Below, one piece after another: positions 1 to 6,709 of a stretch of DNA of 39,060 bases; the first letter of the stretch is position 1; every line of letters starts with the position of its first letter. The DNA lies in contig JAOUHN010000005.1 in assembly GCA_029865125.1 (NCBI GenBank), forward strand, positions 1 through 39,060, written 5' to 3'. Below the pieces are notes generated by a model that was not told the DNA's origin, did not search any database, and saw only the letters and a program-made list of their open reading frames with translations. Made by a program: the position numbers and the translations under genes. This DNA comes from Candidatus Moraniibacteriota bacterium. Its GTDB lineage: Bacteria > Patescibacteriota > Minisyncoccia > Moranbacterales > UBA9337.

Positions 1-236
1 CTCGTACATCTCCCTCCGGGAGACACTTTCTTTGCGGAGAGAACAGGATTCGAACCTGCGTAGAGTTGCCCCTAATCTCCCTCCGGGAGACGCCTTGATG
101 CGGTAAGACTGGGATTCGAACCCAGGGTACGATTACTCGTACATCTCCCTTCGGGAGACACTTTCTTTGCGGAGAGAACAGGATTCGAACCTGCGTAGAG
201 TTGCCCCTAATCTCCCTCCGGGAGACACTTTCTTTG
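1..236 (-). repeat. Tandem array of tRNA-Ser 3' fragments separated by a 15-bp hairpin
   Basis: Downstream (minus strand) of the intact tRNA-Ser lies a regular array with a period of 67-68 bp. A hairpin repeat (CTCCCTYCGGGAGAC on the plus strand) sits at 10-24, 77-91, 145-159 and 212-226. Between hairpins are tRNA 3' fragments holding only variable arm, T arm, 3' acceptor strand and G73. Fragment A (35-75 and 170-210) resembles the 3' half of the neighbouring tRNA-Ser but has another variable arm. Fragment B (101-144, and 1-9 cut by the window edge) has a different long variable arm and acceptor ending TCTTACCG. Both have G73, which fits serine isoacceptors. No fragment has a D arm or anticodon arm. 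Order is A, B, A, B, so the array probably continues to the left. The hairpins lack U-tracts, so they are not ordinary terminators. Confidence 0.85.
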
Positions 237-323
237 CGGAGAGAACAGGATTCGAACCTGCGTAAGGTTTTACCCCTAACACGCTTTCCAAGCGTGCGCC
301 TTCAACCACTCGGCCACCTCTCC
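237..323 (-). tRNA. tRNA-Ser (anticodon GGA)
   Basis: A complete class II tRNA. The acceptor GGAGAGG pairs with TCTCTCC, the anticodon loop is CTTGGAA with anticodon GGA, the variable arm is long, the T loop is TTCGAAT and the discriminator is G73, as expected for serine. CCA is not fully encoded; the 3' end continues as CAA. The 5' end is 4 bases past the stop of the GIY-YIG gene, so the two are probably transcribed together. Its 3' half is partly copied in the array that follows. Confidence 0.95.
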
Positions 324-327
324 ATTA

Positions 328-573
328 TTAACTTTTCAATCTTTTTAATAAAACCTCTTTTTGTTGACTATTTTTCTTCAATTCATTTTCTCTTTTGCGC
401 GCCATGCTATAAGTCTGATATGCTTCATAGTAAACTAAATCTAAAGGCCTATGGGGTTTTGTTGACATTACTCTTCCCTGTAAATGCCTTTCAAATCTTT
501 CCCGCAAATCCTTAGTAGACCCAACATAAAACCAGTTTTTATTTTTACTTTTTAATACATACACATAAAACAT
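328..573 (-). CDS. Free-standing GIY-YIG nuclease domain protein
   Basis: A small single-domain GIY-YIG protein of about 81 residues starting MFYVYVLKS. The two-part signature is seen as YVYVL and FYVGST, followed by the usual basic segment LRERFERHLQG and the late glutamate region RKRENELKK. The ORF track starts at a GTG 15 codons upstream, but the family normally begins at the MFYVYVL methionine, so the ATG at 573 is chosen. Such stand-alone proteins are usually annotated as UPF0213/endonuclease-like and their substrate is unknown. It sits 4 bases upstream of tRNA-Ser and just downstream of a degenerate copy of the array hairpin (599-616). A role in tRNA or repeat processing or in homing is conceivable but not shown. 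Confidence 0.85.
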   Translation of the reverse strand: MFYVYVLKSKNKNWFYVGSTKDLRERFERHLQGRVMSTKPHRPLDLVYYEAYQTYSMARKRENELKKNSQQKEVLLKRLKS

Positions 574-713
574 ATCAAATAACTTTAAATAAATTCCCTT
601 CTCCCTTCGAGAGATCACCCTTCCATTATTATTCAGTTTTCCAACCTATCTATACTTACACAAAACTCGCTACTTTTCAAGATCTTTCCACTTCAGTGCA
701 TAATTCAATAATA

Positions 714-799
714 CCTCGGGATTCCGGATAAGTTAATTTCTAAGGGCTCTCCGCCTGCTGGCGGATCACCCAAAAAATTATACTTTCCGGAATGACAGG
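714..799. repeat. REP/MITE-like inverted-repeat element
   Basis: The element starts CCTCGGGATTCCGGA and ends TTTCCGGAATGACAGG, so its ends are related inverted sequences. An internal hairpin is built on CTCCGCC/GGCGGA. The ends resemble the GTCATYCTGAA...CAGGATCCC repeats at 4641-4724 and 14138-14325, which suggests one family of short palindromic elements. The rest of the 574-880 gap holds a hairpin copy (599-616) and the pyk terminator; nothing coding is seen. Confidence 0.55.
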
Positions 800-811
800 A
801 GGTGAGATGTC

Positions 812-833
812 AAAAGGCGCTCTGTCGAGCGCC
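812..833 (-). terminator. Rho-independent terminator after pyk
   Basis: On the minus strand a 7-bp stem GGCGCTC/GAGCGCC with a 4-base loop is followed by TTTT. It lies 47 bases past the pyk stop and probably ends the 9550-881 gene series. Confidence 0.75.
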
Positions 834-880
834 AAGAATTTACTCCCTACACTTTAACTTTACAGGCTTTTAACTTCCAG

Positions 881-2353
881 CTACTTAATTTCCCGAATTC
901 CCACCAATCTCATCTTCTCCCCGCAAGGAACTCGACCAAGAATCACAACAACCTTGTCACCTTTTTTGAGTTTTTTGTCTTTCTTTGTTTCAGCCAAAAG
1001 CTTATCAATCAAAACCTCAAGATTTTCTTCTTTAAAATAATATGAATCCACACCCCAAACAATAGACATTTGATGATGGGTTTTTTGATTGTTTGTTGCC
1101 ACAAAAATTTCCTGATCAGGTCTGAAATGAGAAATTAATCTTGCAGTGAAACCACTCACACTAATCATTGCAATAGCCTTGGTGTCAAAACTTTTTGCTA
1201 ATTCATAAGCACTTTTAATAATGATCGCGTAATCACTTTCAATGTTAGTTTGCATCACCTTATATATATCATCATATGGAGATTCTTCTGTGCTGTGAAT
1301 GATGCTACTCATGATCCCTACTGTTTCAACTGGATATTTTCCATTTGCAGTTTCTCCGCTAAGCATCACGGCATCAGAATGATCAATAACCGCATTGGAA
1401 ACGTCACTAATTTCAGCTCTTGTTGGGCGAGGATGATCAATCATACTATTGAGCATTTCAGTAGCCATAATCACTGGAGTTGCTTTTCTAAGACTACTTG
1501 CAACAATTTTCTTTTGATATACTGCCAGATGAGCTGGGCTTGTTTCTGTTGCCAAGTCTCCTCTAGCCACCATGACCACATCAGTTTCGTCAATAATTTC
1601 TTCTAGATTTTCAATTGCTTCTGCTCTTTCAATTTTTGAAACGATATGAGGAAGATCCTGATCTCTTCCTAATTCTTTTTTGATCATATTCCGAAGCCTC
1701 GCAATATCATTACCTGATTTCACGAAAGAAAGTGCAATAAAATCAACCTCATTTTTCAAAAGAAATTTCAAATCTTTTTTGTCTTTCTCGGTAATCACAT
1801 CAATAGACAAATCAGCAGCAGGAATATTCACTCCTTTGTGATTTTTGATTATTCCACCATCAATAACTTTGGTTCGCAAAAGTTTCTTTTCTTTTTTGAT
1901 AACTCTCAAGCGAATGATTCCATCTTCAATGAGAATTTCATGTCCTTCTTTCAATTCTTTAATAATCCCAGGATAATCCAAAAAAAACATTTCTGATGAA
2001 AAATCGTCAATATTTTTTCGAAAAGAAACATCACTCACCAAAATTTCTTTTCCTCTTCTGGCGTCTATGTCACTTCCAGTACTAACCCTGATTCGAGGAC
2101 CTTGAAGATCTCCCATGATTCCAACATTAGTGCCAAGTTCCTCAGAAACACTTCTCACATTATCAATTACTTTTTGATGCCAAGAGTGATCATTATGCGA
2201 AAAATTAAGACGTGCAACATTAAGTCCGCTCTTAATCATTTCTTTGAGTTTTTCCTTGCTCTCTGAAGGAGGTCCGATTGTGGCTACTATCTTTGTTTTC
2301 TTATTTCCTGCCTTTATTTTACTTAAATGTAACATTTTTTTATTTTTTATCAT
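881..2353 (-). CDS. pyk: Pyruvate kinase
   Basis: Transfers phosphate from phosphoenolpyruvate to ADP, the last ATP-yielding step of glycolysis, in the cytoplasm. The barrel begins TKIVATIGPPSES, followed by NVARLNFSHND and GDLQGPRIRV (in place of the common DTKGPEIR). SFVKSGNDI, the catalytic-lysine strand IVSKIERAEAIENL and the metal-binding VMVARGDLATE follow, then PVIMATEMLNSMIDHPRPTRAE and the signature DAVMLSGETANGKYPVE. The C-terminal domain (GFTARLISHFRPDQEI) is present. At 490 residues it is full length. The first ATG is used; a start six codons later (MLHLSK) is equally possible, because neither has a clear Shine-Dalgarno. It is the last gene of its series, followed by a terminator. 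Confidence 0.96.
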   Translation of the reverse strand: MIKNKKMLHLSKIKAGNKKTKIVATIGPPSESKEKLKEMIKSGLNVARLNFSHNDHSWHQKVIDNVRSVSEELGTNVGIMGDLQGPRIRVSTGSDIDARRGKEILVSDVSFRKNIDDFSSEMFFLDYPGIIKELKEGHEILIEDGIIRLRVIKKEKKLLRTKVIDGGIIKNHKGVNIPAADLSIDVITEKDKKDLKFLLKNEVDFIALSFVKSGNDIARLRNMIKKELGRDQDLPHIVSKIERAEAIENLEEIIDETDVVMVARGDLATETSPAHLAVYQKKIVASSLRKATPVIMATEMLNSMIDHPRPTRAEISDVSNAVIDHSDAVMLSGETANGKYPVETVGIMSSIIHSTEESPYDDIYKVMQTNIESDYAIIIKSAYELAKSFDTKAIAMISVSGFTARLISHFRPDQEIFVATNNQKTHHQMSIVWGVDSYYFKEENLEVLIDKLLAETKKDKKLKKGDKVVVILGRVPCGEKMRLVGIREIK

Positions 2354-2461
2354 TTAAAATCCAGAGACAAAACCAACACTCAAAAACCACTTGTGCCTCT
2401 GATTATAATTATAAACTAAAACAGGCAAAACAAAAAGCTTACCTGTCTTTATCTTAATAAT

Positions 2462-2881
2462 CTATTTCAAAATTTGAATTCCTCCAATAAGTGGCATTTC
2501 TTTCATTTCTCCTTGTGCAGCATGAATTATTCCCAAAATCATAAATACAATCAAAATTGTGATTCCTATTGGACCCAGCAAAAACCATCCAATAAATGGA
2601 AATGAAGCAACAATGTTAACAACAATCCACGCAATCAAAAGTACCAAATGTTGATTAGCGTGAAACTTCGCAAAAGGATCATTTTTTGCATCAGTCAAAA
2701 GTGGCACAAAAAACAAAACTGGCAAAAGATATCCGAGAATTGCCAATGCCTTGTGTTCATCGGTGCTTTTTGAACCACCCTCAATGCTTTGTGATGGTGT
2801 TTCTGATTGTTGCTCCTTCGGAGCTTCATCCTGAGATTGATTAGATTGCTGTTCTTGATTCTCGTTTTTTTGCTCTTCCAT
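2462..2881 (-). CDS. DUF4870-like small membrane protein
   Basis: This 139-residue protein starts with about 40 residues rich in Glu, Gln and Ser (low complexity, probably disordered and cytoplasmic). DEHKALAILGYLLPVLFFVPLL is then the first membrane segment, FHANQHLVLLIAWIVVNIVASF the second, and a Gly/Ile-rich segment near the C-terminus the third. The F-H-x-N-Q-x-L pattern between helices 1 and 2 is typical of DUF4870/Tic20-like proteins, whose function is unknown. The leader is very A-rich with no Shine-Dalgarno. It lies 108 bases upstream of pyk, with a weak hairpin and a TATAAT-like site between them, so pyk may also have its own promoter. Confidence 0.7.
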   Translation of the reverse strand: MEEQKNENQEQQSNQSQDEAPKEQQSETPSQSIEGGSKSTDEHKALAILGYLLPVLFFVPLLTDAKNDPFAKFHANQHLVLLIAWIVVNIVASFPFIGWFLLGPIGITILIVFMILGIIHAAQGEMKEMPLIGGIQILK

Positions 2882-2972
2882 ATTTTTTAATTTTTTTTAA
2901 GCTAATTAATTTAAAAAGTTTTATTTTATAATTAAATTCTAGCACTGCCTTTATGAGTTGCCAAATTCACAA

Positions 2973-3401
2973 CTATTCAATACTCTCAATTTCTTCTAGA
3001 ATTTCATCGGGAATGGGATTGTTTTTTGGACTCACTCCGGGATATTTCCAGGCACTGATAATTTTGATCTGCTTACTATTAGCTAGGTTTAGAAAATTTG
3101 GATTCAAATTCTGTATCCCTAAGCTTTCAAGCCTCTTTTGACTTTCAACTTTCGACCTTCGACTTAATTTATACATCACCCAAATCTCACTTTTCCATGT
3201 TAATTCACCTTTTTCATTTCTTCGAGTTGAAACAGGCTGCATGACAGCCACGGTGCTTTTGACAATTCCACTTTCAGTTCGTTTTGGTGCACGAATCACT
3301 CTTGTCACTCTTTGCCCACTAAGTCCATATTGTCGCATTTTGATAATACTATGTTTTGTCCAATAATATTTCTCAGTATTTTTCGGAATTTTAAATTGCA
3401 T
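2973..3401 (-). CDS. Hypothetical protein, DUF4258-like, with an in-frame repeat-derived insert
   Basis: The N-terminal part (YYWTKHSIIKMRQYGLSGQRVTRVI) resembles the start of DUF4258-type domains, which share a small RelE/BrnT-like fold; this is a pattern match by eye. The core continues with EIWVMYKLSR and KIKIISAWKYPGVSP, then an acidic tail PDEILEEIESIE. Between YKLSR and KIKII lie about 27 residues (RSKVESQKRLESLGIQN...) encoded partly by the minus-strand repeat GTCGAAGGTCGAAAGTTGAA. That repeat resembles the intergenic AAAGTC-type repeat near 14053, so the segment looks like an insertion that kept the frame. The gene is 17 bases downstream of the small unknown gene at 3419-3697. Function is unknown; an RNA-binding or toxin-like role is only a possibility. 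Confidence 0.65.
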   Translation of the reverse strand: MQFKIPKNTEKYYWTKHSIIKMRQYGLSGQRVTRVIRAPKRTESGIVKSTVAVMQPVSTRRNEKGELTWKSEIWVMYKLSRRSKVESQKRLESLGIQNLNPNFLNLANSKQIKIISAWKYPGVSPKNNPIPDEILEEIESIE

Positions 3402-3418
3402 ACAATAATTTCAATAAA

Positions 3419-3697
3419 TCATTTTCTTTCTTCTGGTCTTCGAATCATACTAATCTCATGAACAAGTTTAGCTTTTTCATTTGCAGTTGGCTGAAGCTTC
3501 CTGTCTTCTATATATTCCTCAAGTATTTCTAAATCACTAATCCACACATCTTCAGGAAGGTCAGCTAATTCGAATTCAATAACCTCTCTAAATCCAGTTT
3601 TTCCACCAAAATAATATTTAATCAGTTCTTCGGTGCTTCTCTCCTCCTTCTCGTTTTTAATATTTTCACTAATAACTCCTGAAATCTCTTTCATCAT
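3419..3697 (-). CDS. Hypothetical protein, small and charged
   Basis: I do not recognise this family. The ORF track starts at a TTG inside htpX. The ATG at 3697 (MMKEISGVISENIKNEK) lies 5 bases past the htpX stop and gives a 92-residue protein. It is rich in Glu, Lys and Ile, mostly predicted helical, with no membrane segment or cysteine; a central part reads YYFGGKTGFREVIEFELADLP. It sits between htpX and the DUF4258-like gene and is probably co-transcribed with both. The pair of small genes with a 17-base gap has the outline of a toxin-antitoxin module, but no signature residues support that. Confidence 0.6.
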   Translation of the reverse strand: MMKEISGVISENIKNEKEERSTEELIKYYFGGKTGFREVIEFELADLPEDVWISDLEILEEYIEDRKLQPTANEKAKLVHEISMIRRPEERK

Positions 3698-3701
3698 AAA
3701 A

Positions 3702-4595
3702 TTATCCAACTTCCATTCCTCGAAGATTTGCAACTCGCTCTTCTATGGCTGGATGTGTCATGAAAAACTTAGAAACCTTTTTTCCCTTGAAGGGATTTGA
3801 GATGTATAGATGCGCTGTGGCGCGGTTTGCTGCCTCAAGTGGCTCTGGGTCAGCTGCAATCTTTTCCAGCGCCCTTGCGAGTCCCTCTGGATGTCTTGTG
3901 AGAAGCGCTCCATCAGCATCTGCCAAAAACTCTCTTTTTCTTGAAATTGCAAATTGCATGAGCATCGCAGCAATTGGGGCCAAAATTGAAAGCACAACTG
4001 CACCGATTATCATGATGAGTTGCAATTGCCCTCCTCCATTATCATTGTCTCTCTTTGAAAAAAACGCCCAGTGCCGAAACCAATCTGCAAGAAGTGTTAC
4101 AAATCCAACCAAGACAACAATTACAGTTGAAAGTAAAATATCCCTATTCCCGATATGAGAAAGCTCATGAGCAATTACTCCTTCAAGCTCTGCTTTTTCA
4201 AGTTTTTTCAAAATTCCAGTCGTGAAGCAAATCACTCCGTGTTCTGGATCACGTCCAGTTGCAAAAGCGTTCGGCGCGCTGTCTTCAATAATATAAATTT
4301 TTGGCAAAGGAAGTCCTGCAGTAATACACAGATTTTCAACAAGATGATACAATTCTCTGGCATTTTCATGAGTCACTTCTTTTGCACCACTCATTGCAAG
4401 AACAATTTTATCACTCCACCAATATGACCCAAAACTCATCACGATTGAGAAAATTACAGCACCATACAAAATTGTGCTATTTCCCATTGCACCTGCAAAA
4501 ACATATCCCACAAAAATAACAAAGATTAAAAATCCCGTAATATACACCCAGGTCAATTTTATGTTTCTATCTGAATGCGTATAAAGTGTCGCCAT
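3702..4595 (-). CDS. htpX: Membrane zinc metalloprotease HtpX (M48)
   Basis: An integral membrane protease that degrades damaged membrane proteins. Two N-terminal membrane segments (about residues 17-37 and 41-58) precede the zinc motif HELSH at residues 143-147. Two more hydrophobic segments follow (about 155-172 and 192-215), then the third zinc ligand Glu222 in REFLADADGALL. The substrate-side motif SAPNAFATG is present. At 297 residues it is full length. It lies directly downstream of lemA, a pairing seen in many bacteria, which suggests joint work in membrane protein quality control. A REP-like element lies between the two genes. Confidence 0.95.
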   Translation of the reverse strand: MATLYTHSDRNIKLTWVYITGFLIFVIFVGYVFAGAMGNSTILYGAVIFSIVMSFGSYWWSDKIVLAMSGAKEVTHENARELYHLVENLCITAGLPLPKIYIIEDSAPNAFATGRDPEHGVICFTTGILKKLEKAELEGVIAHELSHIGNRDILLSTVIVVLVGFVTLLADWFRHWAFFSKRDNDNGGGQLQLIMIIGAVVLSILAPIAAMLMQFAISRKREFLADADGALLTRHPEGLARALEKIAADPEPLEAANRATAHLYISNPFKGKKVSKFFMTHPAIEERVANLRGMEVG

Positions 4596-4640
4596 AATTG
4601 TGCCAAATTTATCTACCTGTTACTCAACCAAATTTACCGT

Positions 4641-4724
4641 GTCATCCTGAACTTGTTTCAGGATCCCCGCATTTTAGCACACGCCTGGTTATATTTTGGG
4701 ATTCTGAATCAAGTTCAGAATGAC
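4641..4724. repeat. Complete REP/MITE-like element with inverted ends
   Basis: The left end GTCATCCTGAACTTGTTTC and the right end GAATCAAGTTCAGAATGAC are inverted copies of each other over about 28 bp with a few mismatches. Each end also folds on its own (TCCTGAA/TTCAGGA, 5-base loop). The centre is about 30 bp and includes ATTTTAGCAC, which recurs in the half-copies at 14138-14325. It sits in the htpX-lemA gap (4596-4758), which holds nothing else. Confidence 0.75.
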
Positions 4725-4758
4725 AAAAAGACAGTTGGTAATTATTTAAAAAATAATA

Positions 4759-5322
4759 TTAGAATTCAACCTTAACATTTTCTCTTTCTTTCTCATCTTC
4801 AATTTCAAAGAATTCTCTCTTTGTGAATTTCAACATCCCCGCAATAACATTGTTTGGGAAAAGCTCAATTTTAGTATTGAAGTCTCTCACATTTCCATTG
4901 TAGAATCTTCTTGAAGCCTGAATTTTGTCTTCAGTATCAGTCAATTCTCTTTGAAGTTCCAAAAAATTTTGATTCGCTTTCAAATCAGGATAATTTTCAG
5001 AAAGAGCAAAAATTGATTTCAGTGTTGATGAAAGTGTATTCTCAGCTTCAGCTTGTGCTTTTGCATCTCCTGAGTCTTGCGCAACCATTGCAGCATTTCT
5101 TGCCTCCACAACGGCTTCCAAGGTTTTGCTTTCATGAGCAGCATATCCCTTGACGGTTTCAATCAAATTCGGAATCAGATCATATCTTCTCTTGAGTTGA
5201 ACATCAATATCACTCCATGCTTCATCCACTCTGTTTTTGAGTCGAATGAGTCCATTGTATACAACAACAACCCATAAAACTACTACAACCAAGACAACTA
5301 ACAAAATAATTCCTATAGACAT
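4759..5322 (-). CDS. lemA: LemA family protein
   Basis: A membrane-anchored coiled protein of 187 residues. One N-terminal membrane segment (IILLVVLVVVVLWVVVVYNGL) is followed by the family core RVDEAWSDIDVQLKRRYDLIPNL. KGYAAHESKTLEAVVEARN, then LKANQNFLELQRELTDTEDKIQASRRFYN and a C-terminal NTKIELFPNNVIAGMLKF complete the family pattern. The exact function is unknown; its frequent pairing with htpX, seen here too, suggests a role in envelope proteolysis. The leader is A-rich with no Shine-Dalgarno. Confidence 0.95.
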   Translation of the reverse strand: MSIGIILLVVLVVVVLWVVVVYNGLIRLKNRVDEAWSDIDVQLKRRYDLIPNLIETVKGYAAHESKTLEAVVEARNAAMVAQDSGDAKAQAEAENTLSSTLKSIFALSENYPDLKANQNFLELQRELTDTEDKIQASRRFYNGNVRDFNTKIELFPNNVIAGMLKFTKREFFEIEDEKERENVKVEF

Positions 5323-5349
5323 ACTTTTTTTATTTTACTTATTATTTTT

Positions 5350-6588
5350 TTAATTATTTATTATTTTTTTTATCAACTCTTTGATGCTCATCACTTCACC
5401 ATCATCTCCATCTCTTCTCTTCACCTCCACTCCACCATTTTCAAGTGATTTTTTGCTCACAACAACTCTCCATGGAATTCCAATTAAATCACTGTCAGCA
5501 AACTTTTCTCCAGGCCTTGTGTCTCTGTCATCAAAAAGAACCTCGATTCCAGCTTTCTCAAGTTCATTATATACCTTTTCAGCTTCCTTGTCTTCATTTA
5601 AACTCAATAGATGCACTTGAAAAGGTGCCACTGATTCAGGCCATACAATTCCCTTTTCATCTGACAATGTCTCCACAATAGTCCCCATCACTCTTCCTGG
5701 TCCAATTCCATAACAACCCATAATCACAAATTGCTTTTCTCCTTTCTCATCATTATATGTCAGACCTAATGCCTCAGAAAATCTAGTCCCCAAAGAAAAA
5801 ATATTTCCAACCTCTATAGATTTACCTTCTTTTAATTTGGAATTTCCACACTCAGGACACTTGTTTTGCTCTTTAATTATTTCTTCATTAACAGCTATAG
5901 AACATTTTTCGCAGATATAAATTTTGTCTTCGCCTGCATCTGAAATCGTTTGAAATTCATGAGAATATTTCGAAAAACTCCCACCTGAGGCAAACGTCTT
6001 GAAAGTTTTGTCTCCAACTCCAACAGTGTTAAATATTTTCATGTAAGCCTCTCCTGCTTTTTGATAGAATTCATCATGTTCTTTTTCATCCCTAGAAAAA
6101 GAATACAAATCCTTCATCATAAATTCTCTTCCTCTCATAATCCCACTCTTTGCTCTTGCCTCGTTTCTGAATTTAGTTTGAATTTGATATGCAGAAAATG
6201 GAAGATCCTTGTATGACGAAATGTAGTTCGTCATTATTCTTGTGATTGGCTCTTCATGGGTGAATCCAAGTCCAAGTTCAGTTCCGTTTTTTAGAGATGT
6301 TTTGAACCAATTATCAATCACATCATCGCTCCAACGACTTGTTTTCTCCCAAATATTCTTATCTTGAAGTGCTGTCATGAAAATCTCTTGTCCTCCAATT
6401 GCATTCATTTCCTTTCGGATAATGCTATTAATCTTATCCAAGACTCTGAGTCCCAGTGGCAAAAAAGAATACACTCCTGCCATTTCTTTGTGCACAAATC
6501 CAGCCCGAATCAAAAGTTGGGCATTCTTTGACACCTCATCTCTTGGAGCTTCTTTTCTTGTTTTAGTAAAAAGTTGTGATTGTTTCAT
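5350..6588 (-). CDS. proS: Proline-tRNA ligase, short form without the editing insertion
   Basis: A class II synthetase that charges tRNA-Pro. It opens MKQSQLFTKTRKEAPRDE, a typical bacterial N-terminus, so the ATG at 6588 is preferred over the track start 20 codons upstream. Motif 1 lies near GLRVLDKINSIIRKEMNAIGG, motif 2 is FRNEARAKSGIMRGREFMMKD and motif 3 is in MGCYGIGPGRVMGTIVE. The roughly 180-residue INS editing domain usually found between motifs 2 and 3 is absent. In its place is a short segment with CEKC and CPEC, a possible zinc knuckle. The anticodon-binding domain (FQVHLLSL...VLFDDRDTRPGEKFADSDLIGIP) closes the protein. About 412 residues, as in other short ProRS enzymes. It lies 121 bases downstream of rseP. 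Confidence 0.94.
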   Translation of the reverse strand: MKQSQLFTKTRKEAPRDEVSKNAQLLIRAGFVHKEMAGVYSFLPLGLRVLDKINSIIRKEMNAIGGQEIFMTALQDKNIWEKTSRWSDDVIDNWFKTSLKNGTELGLGFTHEEPITRIMTNYISSYKDLPFSAYQIQTKFRNEARAKSGIMRGREFMMKDLYSFSRDEKEHDEFYQKAGEAYMKIFNTVGVGDKTFKTFASGGSFSKYSHEFQTISDAGEDKIYICEKCSIAVNEEIIKEQNKCPECGNSKLKEGKSIEVGNIFSLGTRFSEALGLTYNDEKGEKQFVIMGCYGIGPGRVMGTIVETLSDEKGIVWPESVAPFQVHLLSLNEDKEAEKVYNELEKAGIEVLFDDRDTRPGEKFADSDLIGIPWRVVVSKKSLENGGVEVKRRDGDDGEVMSIKELIKKIINN

Positions 6589-6709
6589 AGTTATTTTATC
6601 TTGTATTATTTTTCTTAATTTCTGTCTCTTATCATTTTGAAAAAACATAAACTAACCCCCAAGGGGGAATTCAAATCTTTTGAAAATAATACATGATTCA
6701 AACATAAAC

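Noticed and set aside
1-236. CRISPR-like array (15-bp repeat with about 52-bp spacers)
   Set aside because: The spacers are themselves two alternating tRNA fragments rather than unique sequences, the repeat is too short, and no cas gene is present.
201-515. ORF reading REQDSNLRKVLPLTRFPS...
   Set aside because: A shadow of the tRNA-Ser and its fragments; the DSNL-type string is the usual false translation of a T loop.
6653-6664. CCCCCTTGGGGG palindrome upstream of proS as a terminator
   Set aside because: No loop worth the name and no U-tract; GGGGG may serve as an SD-like site for the longer ORF but the start is better placed at 6588.
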